Assembly: GCF_963422355.1 (NCBI RefSeq)
Contig: NC_085095.1
Span: 5,202,327 to 5,266,326 of the forward strand
Direction: 5' to 3'
Source: Corticium candelabrum
Taxonomy: Eukaryota > Porifera > Homoscleromorpha > Homosclerophorida > Plakinidae
Length of the DNA: 64,000 nt
A program made the position numbers and the translations under genes. Below, one piece after another: positions 23,304-35,108 of the stretch; position 1 is the first letter of the stretch; each line of letters starts with the position of its first letter. Under the pieces are notes generated by a model. That model saw only the letters and a program-made list of their open reading frames with translations, was not told where the DNA came from and made no database searches.

Positions 23304-26300
23304 AGTCTCCGGATATACTTACACACTATGAAAACACCACACCTCCTCCCATTGGTTAGGCCAAAGGTCCAGTAGCTCTGGTGTCTTCTTGATTCTCGAT
23401 GACCTTCTGAGGAGAGACGGTGGACTCGATACAGCAGGTGCATTAGTAGTAGTAACCGTAGATGGTTGTTCCTGTTGTTGTTATGATGCAAACTCTGTCT
23501 TATCTGTCTCACCCAATTGATCATTCACTTCAGGTTCTGACCTAGGCATTTCTGAAACTGGTGTGTCCTTCTCCATCACTGAAGTGTCACGTATCCTCGT
23601 GGTCAGATCTTGAGGAAAATCCTTTTGTGTCTGAGATATGAATCTTTCCTTCAATTGGTCAATATGTCTCTTCCAGATCTTCCATTCACTTGTAGCTTGT
23701 ATGATACTGGACTCAATCGTTCAATGACGTTCCCTTGACACCATGGTGTATCCCTTCCATAGGATTGTACCAAGACGGATTGGTTGACATCAAATTCCCA
23801 GAGACCACACTTTTGTTTCATCTGTTCCATCTGACGATTCTCCACTGTTGACGTTATTTCAGAATGTATAAGATCTAGTCGCGTTCTGATTCTTCATTTC
23901 AGAAACAGCTCCCCTGGAGAGATACACGTTGTACTATGAGGAGTGCTCCTCATCTGTAGTAATACATTAGCCAGCATGTGGTCGAACGGTACATTCTTGT
24001 TCTTCTTCAACTTCAGTTTCCTCTTGGTGGTTTGCACGAATCTCTCAGTTTTGCCATTGGTTGCTGGGTAATACGGTGGACTTCTGATATGTTTAATTCC
24101 ATTCATTCGAAGAAATGTGGAAAACTCTTCTGTGATGAACTGAAGACCGTCGTCTGATACGATCTGTTCAGGAAGTCCAAACTGCGCGAATAATCTTAAG
24201 TTCGTAGAACTTCCACTTTCTTGGCTGCTGTTGTTGTAGTCATTGGGATGACTTCAATCCATTTTGAGCGAGCATCCACGACTACCAGTAGCGTTCGTCC
24301 CATAACTGGTCCTGCAAAATCAATAAGACCTCTGCCAATTTCGACTCGGCCATGACCATGGATGCACAAAAACTGATGATGGGTTTGAACTCATTGACTG
24401 ACATTCAACACAAGACTTCAGTGTCAGCAATCATGGCATCTATGTTTGGCCACCACACATGAATTCGTGCCAATGACTTCATCTTTACTATGCCTGAATG
24501 AGAATTGTGTAGCTCCAGTAAGACCTTGCTTCTCAATGATGAAGGAATAATGGTATGCATACCCCATAAGACAGGTCTCTTCAATAGTAAGTTCTTCTCC
24601 TTTAATAATATGACTTCATTTGTTTTTGTTGTGACACTCATGAGGCCACCCTTCCCAGGTGTACATCATGACTCTAGACAGGACCGGGTCCTTCCTGGTT
24701 GCTTGAGCAATTTCCTTGCTTGTCACAGGTAAAGTTTCTAGTTGCCGTACGTTAAACAGATGTGCTGCTTGTCAAGACTTTGCAAAAATTGAAAGTCTTG
24801 ACAAAGCATCTGCATTTCCGTGCTCCTGTGAACATCTGAATTCCAACATGTACTTGTAAGCTGAAAAGATCAATGTCCAGCGTTGGATTCTCGCTGCCGC
24901 CAATGGAGGTATTCCATTCTTATTTCCCAGAATCATTGTATGTGGCTTATGGTCGATCACAAGAGTGAAGGACCTTCCGTACACATAGTTGTGGAACCTC
25001 TTTACTCCGAATATCAAGGTTAAACTCTCTATCAGAGCATAGTCTCTCTCCGTAGGCATAAGGGAACGAGAAGCATAGGCCACAGGTCTTTCCGTACCGT
25101 CAGGTAATCAATGAGCTAAGACTGCTCATCACAAGACATTTTCAGTGGAGGAGTCGGGTCATAATCATAATGCATAAGATTTTGAGCAGAGGATAACTAT
25201 TTTTTCTTCAACTGCGCAAAAGCTGATTGACATTGTTTACTCCACCTCCACTTAGACCCTTTTCTCAGCAATGCATTCAACGGACTTGCCAATGATGTCA
25301 AATTCTGAATAAACTTCCCGTAGTAAGTTACCAAGCCAAGAAATGAACAAAGTTCCTGAACAATGCTTGGTACCGGTGCTTTAGCTACAGCTTCCACCTT
25401 TTGTGGTGCTGTGTGTCACACCTTGTGCATTGACAACGTAACCCAAGTACTCGACTTGTGTCTTCATGAAGGAACATTTCTTCTTCTTGAGCTTCAACCC
25501 GTGCTCAGACAATTGAGTGAACACTGCTTCCAGATTCTGAAGGTGTTCTTCCTTGGTCTTACCTGTGACCAAACATCGTCTAAATAGATCACGATGTCTT
25601 GTACTCTCTGTAGGACATTTTCCATTATTTGCTGGAAAATGGCGGGCGCGCTTGATATACCAAATGGAAGTCGCTTGTACTGGTACAGTCCTTGGTGAGT
25701 GTTGACTGTCACATATTTCCTGGATTCCTTGTCTAGAAGCACCTGTAGATAAGCTTGTGCCAAGTCAAGCTTACTGAAGTATTGACCTCCTGCTAAGGTT
25801 GCTAACATGCAGGTCTTCTGGCCTATAGGTAGTGGATATTGATCTGTCTTCAGAGCTGGGTTTACAGTGACTTTAAAGTCTCCACACAATCGCATGGATC
25901 CATCCGTCTTTGGGATTGGAACCCAGGGCGCTGCCCATTCGCTATAGCTCACTTTCTCCACTATGTCTTGTGTTTCTAGGCCATCCAATTCTTGCTGTAT
26001 TGGCTCACGTATAGCATTTGGTACCGGCCTAGCTTGGAAGAACTTTGGTTGGGCTTACTCAGCCAATTCCAGTGTTGCCGTATACTCTTTCAACGTACCC
26101 AGTTCCTCTTGAAAAAGTTCTCAATATTTCATCAACATTTCCTCTAGAGTAAGATCATAATCCTTTACCCGTTTTATTTCCTTCCAATCCAACTGAATAG
26201 CCTCTAACCAGTCTCTACCAAAAAGTGGTGGTCCAGACCCCTTCACGACTCTTAAGCAACTGACAACTCTGTCCCTTGTAATCCACGTGCACATTGGCTT

Positions 26301-27358
26301 CTCCCAAGACAGCGAGTTGTTCTCCAGAGAACGTTCTCAGATTCACTCGGGAAGGTTGCAATTCCAGTTTAGGAAACCATTTACGTCTGGTCTGAGATGA
26401 GATAATGGAAACAGATGTGCCTGTATCCAACTTCATATGGAATGCCATTTATCGAAGGTTGGATGACCAGACTTGAACTGTTGTTTCTTCCAACACTGTT
26501 TACCATCATATCCTCTATCTCTCCATCTGCCACCTAGGGTGTTGTGGCTGGTTTCTGTGTCTTCTTTGACTTGCAGACCGCTGCAATGTGTCCCTTCTTG
26601 CCGCAGCTGTTGCATACTCTTTCTCGGAAGAAACATCTCTCGTGCGGATGTCCCACTTTACCACCTGTAGCATGGTTTCTGCTTGGTTTCTTCCTTTCTC
26701 CGACTTGCAGTTAACGCTCTTGGAGGCTCCTATTTGCCTTCTGCACATTTGCCTAACCCCCTTGGTCACTAATTGGCGTTGCATACAGATGAGGTACTTG
26801 CTGCTCAGCCACCTCCAAACTCTGCCATCTCCACAGCTTCGGTTAGCGTAAGATTCGGCTCAGTTAGCAGCTTTTTTCTGTATAGAAACATTTCTGAGAC
26901 CACAGACGAATCTATCTCTAATAGCCTCATCAATGAATGCAGCAAATGAACAATGTTCTGTCACCCTGCGTAATTCCGCGAGACGAGTGCCCACTGACTC
27001 GTGTGAAAGTTGTTCACGCTAATGAAACCTGTACCGTTCCGCGGTCATGATTCTCTTGGGTGCAAAATACTTATCCAGCCTGTCGATCATTGCTGCAGCA
27101 TCGGTTCCGATGGCTTGTTTGGGGACACTAAGCTATGCACTGTTTGGTAGGTGTGTGCCCCAATCACGGTGAGGAAAACGGCTGTCTTCTTCTTCTCTTC
27201 GGCCGCCTCTGCTCCTTCACCTTCTGCCACTTCCATCGAAAGTCCGTTAACGATGAAGTATTGCTCCACTCGCTCCCGGTAAGCAGGCCAATCTTCTTCT
27301 ATTCTGCCCAGTCTTCTAGTCTCCATCCCAAATCAATCCTCTTCGCCATCTTCTGTCG

Positions 27359-27469
27359 TGTATGTGGGCGAGACCAGCGTACTCAGATAAGCTGTATTAC
27401 AACGCTACGAACCGACGCTACATATGGGCACACACAAAGACTCATGCAGTCACTCTAATTCCGGTATCA
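27359..27469 (-). repeat. 5' LTR of the Ty3/gypsy element
   Basis: Starts TGTATGTGGG and ends GGTATCA on the plus strand, so the element reads to the left. The gag start codon lies about 30 bp inside. The primer-binding site should sit immediately left of 27359; the bases there read CGACAGAAGATGG on the minus strand, which I cannot assign to a tRNA with certainty. Confidence 0.88.
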
Positions 27470-27565
27470 GGGAGTGCGGTAGAAGAATCTAAAGAGGCGG
27501 CCCATACAAAAGTATCCAAACGCATCCGAACCGGATCTCTCAGAACTCATTAGAGAGATCTCGGA

Positions 27566-28268
27566 CCTGTGCATCTTTTATTCTGGATCCTTCGTGCAAA
27601 CGGGATCCGAAAAATTTCTTGCAAACGGGATCCGAACAGCGTGCTGATACCGACCGCTTCAACCTTTTCATCGATAACAATGCAACGTCTCTACGCTTAC
27701 TCTAGCAGTTGTTCGGCCGCGCTCTTTACGAAGGTCGCCATTTGCATGATGTCTTTCACTGTGCCAAATGCACCGAAACATGTCACAGATCGCTTTGCAA
27801 CTATTTTTTGCAGACTCTAAAAATAAGAGAAGACCAGAGAACAAGTTTGGAGTCGCTGCGTTGTTTCCTCGATTTACTACAAAAAGGATTCCGTTTGCAC
27901 GAAGTTTCGTGCAAACGGGAACTTCGTGCAAACGGATTCTTTTTGTAGTAAATCGAGGAAACAACGCAGCGACTCCAAACTTGTTCTGTCGCCTTCTCTT
28001 ATCTTTTAGAGTCTGCAAAAAATTGTTGCAAAGCGATCTGTGACATGTTTCGGTGCATTTGGCACAGTGAAAGGCATTATGCAACTGGCGACCTCCGCGT
28101 CGCTGTAAAGAGCGCGGCCGAACAACTGCTAGACTAGGTGCAAAGACGTTGCATTGTTATCGATGAAGAGGTTGAAGCGGTCGGTATCAGCACGCGGCTC
28201 GGATCCCGTTTGCAAGAAATTTTTTGGATCCCGTTTGCACGAAGGATCCAGAATAAAAGATGCACAGG
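27566..28268. repeat. ~700-bp near-perfect palindrome (fold-back element)
   Basis: The left arm (27566-27904) and right arm (27922-28268) are reverse complements with few differences, separated by a loop of about 17 bp. The motif TTCGTGCAAACGG occurs at the loop, at both outer ends and several times inside. Both arms contain the same CATCGATAACAATGCAACG and CGGCCGCGCTCTTTACG-type blocks. It could be a MITE-like fold-back element or a recent inverted duplication. Frames inside exist in mirrored copies on both strands. Confidence 0.9.
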
Positions 28269-28401
28269 GCCTCCGTTCTACCCGTTCTAGGCCCGCAGGT
28301 ACAACTTTCTCCTCGTATCGCTTCTGCGATTCGTCGGAGAGGCTTTTAGACTTCTGTTCCATAATCTCTATTCTAAGAATTAGCTTATCGCACTCGACCA
28401 T
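28129..28401 (-). CDS. Possible first exon or gene fragment running into the palindrome
   Basis: A 90-codon frame starts outside the palindrome at 28401 and enters its right arm. Its first 35 residues are helical and charged (MVECDKLILRIEIMEQKSKS), like the start of a coiled-coil protein. The remainder is encoded by the repeat. No family is recognised and no splice partner was found. It may be chance or a gene remnant captured by the element. Confidence 0.2.
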   Translation of the reverse strand: MVECDKLILRIEIMEQKSKSLSDESQKRYEEKVVPAGLERVERRPCASFILDPSCKRDPKNFLQTGSEPRADTDRFNLFIDNNATSLHLV

Positions 28402-28641
28402 CAGACTACGAAATCACGTCAAACTCGAGAATTCACGGATAAAATTTGGTTTAAATCTCGCAATTAGTATACTGTCGCCGTACCATCTAACACACAGTTG
28501 AACGTCCTTGAAATGTTGTACAAGCCGCCGTCGCAAACAGAGATATATACCTGCCGAGGACAGAAACTTGCCCCCTAAAATGGCGGCAAATATGGGTACT
28601 ACAGGGAACGCCTACTCCTCGCCCCCGCACGCACCATCTTA

Positions 28642-28682
28642 ATAGATACGGAAGCCGACAGGTGCGCATTTATATCAACGCG
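28642..28682 (+). repeat. Left arm of a 41-bp inverted-repeat pair
   Basis: Reads ATAGATACGGAAGCCGACAG and continues GTGCGCATTTATATCAACGCG. The reverse complement is at 32005-32045 with one mismatch. A partial further copy of the inner half, GGTGCGCATTGATATAAAC, lies at about 28711-28730. Confidence 0.93.
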
Positions 28683-29427
28683 CACTTCTCGGCCACTGCT
28701 GTCGGCCGAAAGGTGCGCATTGATATAAACAATCTCAAAAGGCAGCGCGCGCTACTAAATTATAACGCGCTTTAAAATTTGTGTTGTTTAATATCAATTT
28801 AACACATTTGCTCATTGTTATCAACAACATACACATTATAACGTGCGTTATTTCATATTCAACAGTCGCGTTACAGCCCTAGATTCTTGTTGTATTCTAA
28901 ATGACGGAAGTGTGGAACGTGCGTGCGCTCTTCGATCAGTAACGGCAACGCTTGATTCAAAGGGGTCCCCGTTTTGGGATTGTTGTCTACTACAAGTCGT
29001 GCAAACGGCAAGAGTCGACTTTCCAGTGAACTGGATACGAGTAATGGGTTTCTGAGGCCATACTATAACGATGTGACGATTGCTCGTGCGTTGAAAGCAT
29101 TTTGGTGTGTCTAGATAATTAATTAATTGATTGATTGATTGAGTAATAATAAATAACAAACCTACACACAGTTGTACAGGCTGATTGCTATCTTCAGTAA
29201 TTATGTTATTGGAATTGTAGAGTTTTATGGATTTATACTTTGCACAAATTTCCAAAAGATATTTTCAAAATTAATATACCCAGCTGAAGAAGGACCTTAG
29301 ATTGAAATATTGTGTGAATTCATGTTATTTTGTTATGCTGTGTATGAAAGCTCTACAATAACCGATATATCATCATATCATATATGTGCATGCACGTGTG
29401 GGTGTGTGGTTATCTGTGGATGTATAT

Positions 29428-29855
29428 ACAGTATGTATACAGTATATTATACAGGATATTATACAGTATATTATACAGTATATTATACAGTATATTATAC
29501 AGTATATTATACAGTATATTATACAGTATATTATACAGTATATATACAGTTTATATACAGTATAAACACAGCATATATACAGTATAACATACAGTATATA
29601 TACAGTATATTATACAGTATTTTATACGGTATATTATACAGTATATTATACAGTATATATACAGTATATATACAGTATATATACACTATATTATACAGTA
29701 TATATACAGTATATTATACATTATATTATACACTATATTATACAGTATATTATACAGTATATATATATATATATATATATAGTTTATATACAGTATATAC
29801 ACAGCATATATACAGTATAACATACAGTATATATACAGTATATTATACACTATAT
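29428..29855. repeat. TACAGTATAT(TA) minisatellite-like array
   Basis: Dozens of short units of the form TATTATACAG or TATATACAG in tandem, slightly irregular, with a pure TA run near 29757-29780. The same unit occurs in the opposite orientation at 31695-32003. Confidence 0.95.
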
Positions 29856-29857
<2 letters not shown>

Positions 29858-29917
<60 letters not shown>

Positions 29918-29991
29918 CGTGTGTCTGCGTGTATGTCTGTGCGTGTATGTGTGTCCGTGTGTGTGTCCGTGTGTGTGTGTGTGTGTGTGTG

Positions 29992-30061
<70 letters not shown>

Positions 30062-30070
30062 TGTGAATGT
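29858..30070. repeat. (GT)n microsatellite
   Basis: About 210 bp of GT repeats with GTCC and GTCTGC interruptions, following directly on the TACAGTATAT array. Confidence 0.96.
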
Positions 30071-30513
30071 GTGCATGTATTGTTTTCTTGTCATACTGAA
30101 CCCTCTTTCCTGTGCAGAAGAATCCACAAGCAGGCAAAGGAGATTCTATTCGTAATGTAATCTAACTTTTCACAGTAAAGACTTGGGGTACAGAACAGGA
30201 TCAAGTCTGAAATAGCATCAGCAAGAATTTTTAATTGCTATTAGTGAAGTTCTTTCTACTAGTCATTAGTCAAGCATTTATCAATTGAATTTATAATGAT
30301 GGAGCAACTGCGAAATCTGGCAAGGCAATGCCAAATTTATTTACTGCTGATAACACTGTTGTTAGAGATAGACAAATATTATTCGTAGCTTGCATGTTGA
30401 TAACTTGCATTTTTGACTTTTTGGTTGTGGAGTTGTGTGAAAACCATTTCAATATATTTCATTCACACTCAATTGCGCATGTTTATCAACGTGTGTTGTG
30501 CATATTATTATTA

Positions 30514-30737
30514 ATACTATTTTTAGAATGTCGTATTGTTTATATTAATATTTGGTAACGTGCGTTATTCAGAATGGCGGGTAGACAATGCAAGTCTGGA
30601 AGATTTCTTTGTTATCACCACCAAACAATGCAAAGGGGAGGAGAAAAAAGATCTTCCAGACTCGTCCACCTGCCATTCTGAACTAACGCAAGTTACCAAA
30701 TATTAATATAAACAATAGTGAATTCTAAAAATAGTAT
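30514..30737. repeat. ~220-bp palindromic fold-back element
   Basis: Two arms of about 85-90 bp are reverse complements: ATACTATTTTTAGAAT, TATTGTTTATATTAATATTTGG, TAACGTGCGTTA and CAGAATGGCGGGTAGAC on the left, with their complements on the right. They flank a short centre near 30625. No coding content; MITE-like. Confidence 0.9.
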
Positions 30738-31694
30738 AACTTGCATGCAATTCACATCCTAAATGAAGCATTGTAGGAATTCTTGACTTATTTTAAAGTA
30801 TATGTACAGTATATTTCTTACAACATTCATGAATATCGTTAATAACAAGTTGCTGCTGACACATTCAACAAAGGCTTGTAAAATTGAAGAGTATAGACTA
30901 AACATATCCATATCACACAAAATAAACCATCTCAAGCAGTAAAAATAATCTACAAGCAGAATCAAAAACATGTAGTGCTTGAATAGAAATCCAGTCTGAT
31001 TTGGTAGTCTTGATTGTCTGCTATAGAACCATTCACAGTAGTTGCAGTTGTCCTTTTTGGTAGTTTGCAGTTATTTCTGCAGCCAATACTGCCATAATTG
31101 ATCTTTATTAATCCATATTTCTCCTAACTGCGGTGTTTCAAAAATACCTCTGTGAGAGCCGCAATTACTCCCATTACCTATAGACTTCCCACTCAGTGGT
31201 TGCAAATGTAACCTGACTATCCAAATCAACCTTCTACTTTCCATGACAGTAACCCATCCTAAATCAAATCTTGTCTTTGCTTCCTCTGTAGCCGTGCATT
31301 TGATGGATTTATAAGTATAATAGATCTAGATCAGCTGGTGAGATATGTTAGCATAACCCTCGAGACGAGCGTTGTTCGATACAAAACGAGTGCTTGAGCC
31401 AGTCACAACTCCAACATCCTCTCTTACAAAAACTTGAACACCAAATTCTTAACAGCTCATAATTTCCACCAACCACTAGAAACCATTCATAGTGATCAGA
31501 TGATAAGAAAATAAGCAAATTAATTAAGAAAATCTGAACATGAATAATACCATTTCCTGCTGTAAACTGTGCAAACACCTTAGACCTATAAAACTATTAT
31601 TAGACTCAATATATTTTTGACAGACTGTAATTACATTATTAATTAGTTAATTAACTAAAAATTGTTCATACTGTTCTAGATAGATGCTCCATCC

Positions 31695-31786
31695 GGACAT
31701 ATACTGTATAATACACTGTATAGTATACTGTATAATATGTTGTATAAATACTATATAATATACTGTATAATATACTGTATAAAATA

Positions 31787-31834
<48 letters not shown>

Positions 31835-32003
31835 TGTATAATATACTGTACATATACTGTAAATATACTGTATAATATACTGTATAATATACTGTAAATA
31901 TACTGTATAATATACTGTATATATACTGTATATAAACTGTATAATATACTGTATAATATACTGTATAATATACTGTATAAATATACTGTATATATACTGT
32001 ATA
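31695..32003. repeat. Inverted copy of the TACAGTATAT array
   Basis: Units of ATATACTGTATA and AATATACTGT, the reverse complement of the array at 29428-29855, with a pure TA run near 31791-31831. It runs directly into the right 41-bp inverted-repeat arm. Confidence 0.95.
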
Positions 32004-32004
32004 A

Positions 32005-32045
32005 CGCGTTGACATAAATGCGCACCTGTCGGCTTCCGTATCTAT
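32005..32045 (-). repeat. Right arm of the 41-bp inverted-repeat pair
   Basis: Reverse complement of 28642-28682 with a single C/T difference. TA-containing bases flank both outer ends (TTA to the left of the left arm, TTAG after the right arm), compatible with a TA target site. Confidence 0.93.
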
Positions 32046-32164
32046 TAGCCTCGAACTTCGTGCTCTCTGGTCTGGAAATTCGAGGCTAGTAATGTATTAG
32101 CCTCGTACCCAGGCCCTCTTGCGCGCCCGGAGAAGAGGGCCTGGGTACGAGGCTAGTAATGTAT
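32046..32164. mobile_element. Two small hairpin elements bounded by TAGCCTCG / CGAGGCTA
   Basis: The second element (32098-32156) is a nearly perfect hairpin: arms of 23 bp (TAGCCTCGTACCCAGGCCCT plus CTT) around a GC-rich loop of about 12 bp. The 8-bp sequence TAATGTAT lies directly on both sides (32090-32097 and 32157-32164), like a target-site duplication. The first (about 32046-32089) has shorter arms with the same ends. These are too short to code; non-autonomous DNA elements are the natural reading. Confidence 0.8.
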
Positions 32165-33277
32165 GTGTATATACAGGTTGGAAGAGGGGCGTGTCTTAGC
32201 CCTCGGTTAGATCCGGGACTCTAATCTTAGAGGCTGACCACAAGGCGTCACGTGCAAACCTTGTACGTTGGAGGAAAGGCTAAAATAGTTTTTTATTTCA
32301 TACAGGTATGTCTAGCTTATGTACAGGTGCACGTATCCACTTGTCTAGTGTGTAGACTTGCACTACAATTTTCTACAGACTGAGAAATGCATGTAGCTTA
32401 TGGGTTTAAATTTAATTAACGTGTGATAGTGCCAGTCTAGAGTAGGTATACTTGCACTCTATCAATGCAAAATGCATTTTTTAGACTGATTGAGTATAGT
32501 TTGTTTTCAAGTTTGCACAAGTTTGCATGTTGTAGGTTGTTATTTATTTGTAAATTATAATAAATTAAATGTATTTGTTTGCTACTAGATCACTCTAACA
32601 GCGTATTGTGGGTTAATTTCAATCTCCACAATCATATCTGGTATCTACAATTTTCATAGAAATTGCATGGTCGATGTTTAATTGATTCTCTTTTTTTGCG
32701 TTTGTCATTAGCTTCTTGAGACTTGAGTTTGTAATTTGACATTGAATAACAAGAAGGTAGGAGCTGTCTTATGGTAGCCAAGTGTTTAAATGAATCTCTA
32801 TACTGTTGCTAATTTGCTTATTTATGTAAAAGGTTTGGGTAGATTGATATAGCTAGCTAGATCTAGCTATCTGAATTACCTACTTGTATTGTTTCCTTAG
32901 AACGACACGGAAACCATAATGTTTTGAATACATGGCCTCTATGAAGAGTGGTATAGGCGAGTCTATGGCACGTGCAGTCAAGATCAAACCGTTTCAACAT
33001 CCTCAGTTAATTAATTAAATTGATTGAAGTTGTTTTCTTTCATAGTACGCTGTAGTCTAGAAGATAGGATGCTTCTTGTTAAGATGTGCAAGTGTACTGC
33101 AGTTTTTCACATTTCATTTGGCATGATTCCAAATAAGTGCATATTTTTGTTTTTGAAGGGCGTGTACAATTAGAGATAGCTCCGCCTTATTATTCACTGG
33201 GATGCATTGTCAGCTGACGCTCCGTTTGGCCTTGTTTTGGCTCACTGAAGAGAATTTGTTTAGGAGCACTGTCAAAC

Positions 33278-34131
33278 ATGTCTAAAGAGTGCACCTGGGC
33301 CAGTTGCTTGTTCTTGCTCAGTTTGTGTTGGAGTAGGGTTTGCGCCCTAGCGTATGTAGATAAATTTGACACTAATATGCTTGTTCTTTGCATTAGATGT
33401 CTGTAAGGCCAGAATTGAGCTTGTGCAAGTTCTTTTTGATGACACCGAAGACAAGCAGCCCAACATAACTTGCACAAACATGGATATCACAGGGTTACTG
33501 CATGGGAGCCAAATATGCGGGAAGTGGCCATCGGGCCTGCAGACTTGTTGTTTATGGGATTCTGATTTTGGAGCAGTGTGCAGTTGTGCTTCTGCTTGCA
33601 CTGTAACTGCCCATTGTTGTGCAGTTGTTGTGACTTCTGTGGGCCGGTACTGCTGCATCCAGAAACTGATCGGTCATGTTCGGACCAAAGCAGCAAAACA
33701 CACCAGGATGTGCATTGTAGACTTGACGTCTTCTAAACATTTGAGCTGCAACAAATCGGTTGTAATTTGTGTAACTGCAGGTTGCATTGCTGGTGATCAA
33801 GAAACAGTGTCAGGTGAGTTGAATTGCGATGTGTGTTGGGTATCTCACCTTTGAATTTATTATTGGATTAGCAACTGATCATGCAGAAGTGAAACATGCG
33901 CCATTGTCTCTACCGCTACAATTGGTAAATCGCTTCGATGGCTTAGAATCTGTTACCATGGTGCCAGGCTCTGGAATTGGTCAGACAGAGAGCATGCTTT
34001 CACACATACTACTTGGTCTGCTGATTGCAATTTCTTTGGGAATGACTACAATTTGGTTGACATTCTTACTGATGTACCTACATCGTAGATGGTGGCAGGC
34101 AAGACAGCAAAATACGGTACGCACAGAGTAA
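33278..34131 (+). CDS. Single-pass membrane protein with one Ig-like domain (gene A)
   Basis: Exon 1 (33278-33355) encodes a signal peptide, MSKECTWASCLFLLSLCWSR, ending near VCALAY. Exon 2 (about 33408-33813) encodes a cysteine-rich Ig-like domain with NITCT (strand B cysteine), GAVCSC and SVGRYCCIQK (strand F type). Exon 3 starts near 33872, phase 1, and encodes a stalk, a hydrophobic segment LLGLLIAISLGMTTIWLTFL and a short basic tail RRWWQARQQNTVRTE. The expected product is a type I plasma-membrane protein with no signalling motif visible in the tail. Donors are GTAG and GTGAGT; the exon 2 acceptor (CTGTAAG) is weak, so its start is uncertain. Two paralogues follow on the same strand. The family is not one I recognise; an orphan receptor or adhesion role is inference. 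Confidence 0.65.
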
Positions 34132-35059
34132 CGTACTCCAGCACTGGCTGAGTAGGATATGAGAACGTTGGCAGTTTAAAACGCGGTCGTGTTGTGAATT
34201 ACTATTACCGGTATGTGTTTGTGTGCCAAATTCTTGTTGAGAGTGGAAAGGTGATATTTATCTTACATGACGAGCTCAGTTAATTAATTGATTAACTTAC
34301 TGGTTTCGGTTAGTAAACAGTATCTGTATTATTGGATTGCGGTATGTACACATGTAGACAAGGTGTAGTACCGTTGCCTATAGATAGCCAAGTGACCGAA
34401 TGCACATGCATATAACATGTTGACTGCATGCATGTACTTGCAGAGCAATATCTGCATGCACGAAATTAAGATTGTCCGACTACGTAGTAATTTATCAGTT
34501 CGGACATTTGGACTTCGATGAGCACTGCCAGTAGTCTGGAATACGCGAAGCTTCCTATTTATGAAACGTTGTCAAGAATAGAGAGACAGTGGGTTCAGTG
34601 ACCGATCAATTGCAGTTGCAAGTATGATGAGGGTCATACCAATGAAACTGCAAACTTTAATTAGAATTTGACCATGAGAGAAGAAATATTTACCGTCGGT
34701 GGCCGTGCACACTTGTGACCGCAATAATTTACTTGTTGAGTACTGCAGTTATATTCCATGGAATCGAGGGAGCAAACTATACTCTGTCAACCGTATTGAT
34801 TCGTGTTGCTAGTAATCTGTAGATCGTTTGTATGCAATGGTCAGAGTGTTATCCGATTGGAAAAAACGTCTTCATTCAAGAAATGTTTCAGCAAAGGTGA
34901 AAACCGAGCTGCACGTGACCTCATATCCGATATTAATGCTATGGTGCGATATTGGACGGTGAATATTAGAAAATTGGTGAGAATTATTGTGGACACGAAC
35001 TGGTGGTGGTTGTGGTGACCAGCACTAGAAGTAAAGAGACGGGACATTTTTACATCCAC

Positions 35060-35060
<1 letters not shown>

Positions 35061-35108
<48 letters not shown>
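35061..35108. repeat. (TA)n microsatellite
   Basis: About 24 TA units at the end of duplication copy 1; the counterpart in copy 2 is at 39131-39202. Confidence 0.97.

Larger units (their letters stand above)
23190..27469 (-). mobile_element. Degenerate Ty3/gypsy LTR retrotransposon, Mag/K02A2.6-like
   Basis: Two direct repeats of about 111 bp bracket a 4.05-kb interior read on the minus strand. Gag begins with METRRLGRIEEDWPAYRERV (27326 downward). A CCHC zinc knuckle (CNSCGKKGHIAAVC) is encoded near 26580-26625. The aspartic protease has LDTGTSVSIIS near 26400-26430. Reverse transcriptase covers about 25494-25988, with YLDD near 25580. RNase H (24772-25083) contains IDHKPHTMIL and NADALSRL. 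Integrase has a zinc-binding region (24405-24520), a core remnant with SPPYYPATNGKTERFVQ near 24040-24090, and a C-terminal domain near 23651-23845. The IPxSLRxKVLxELHxSH-type region and the PHSTT motif point to the Mag/K02A2.6 group. Frames are broken by shifts and stops between protease, RT and RNase H, so this copy is not intact. No target-site duplication is obvious. Confidence 0.9.
28731..33277. other. Gene-poor, repeat-rich block
   Basis: About 4.5 kb with no supported coding sequence. It holds the TACAGTATAT satellite, a GT tract, a 220-bp palindrome, the inverted copy of the satellite, the right 41-bp arm and two hairpin elements, all listed separately. The 281-codon frame over 29310-30155 is low-complexity Tyr/Thr/Val from the satellite and GT tract and is not a gene. 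Confidence 0.75.

Noticed and set aside
27668-28084. 138-codon minus-strand frame and mirrored plus-strand frames inside the palindrome
   Set aside because: The same peptides occur on both strands because the arms are mirror copies; no start context, splice sites or family match.
29310-30155. 281-codon open frame of Tyr/Thr/Val/Cys
   Set aside because: It is a translation of the TACAGTATAT array and the GT tract. Other frames over the same repeat are also open, and there are no splice signals or family similarity.
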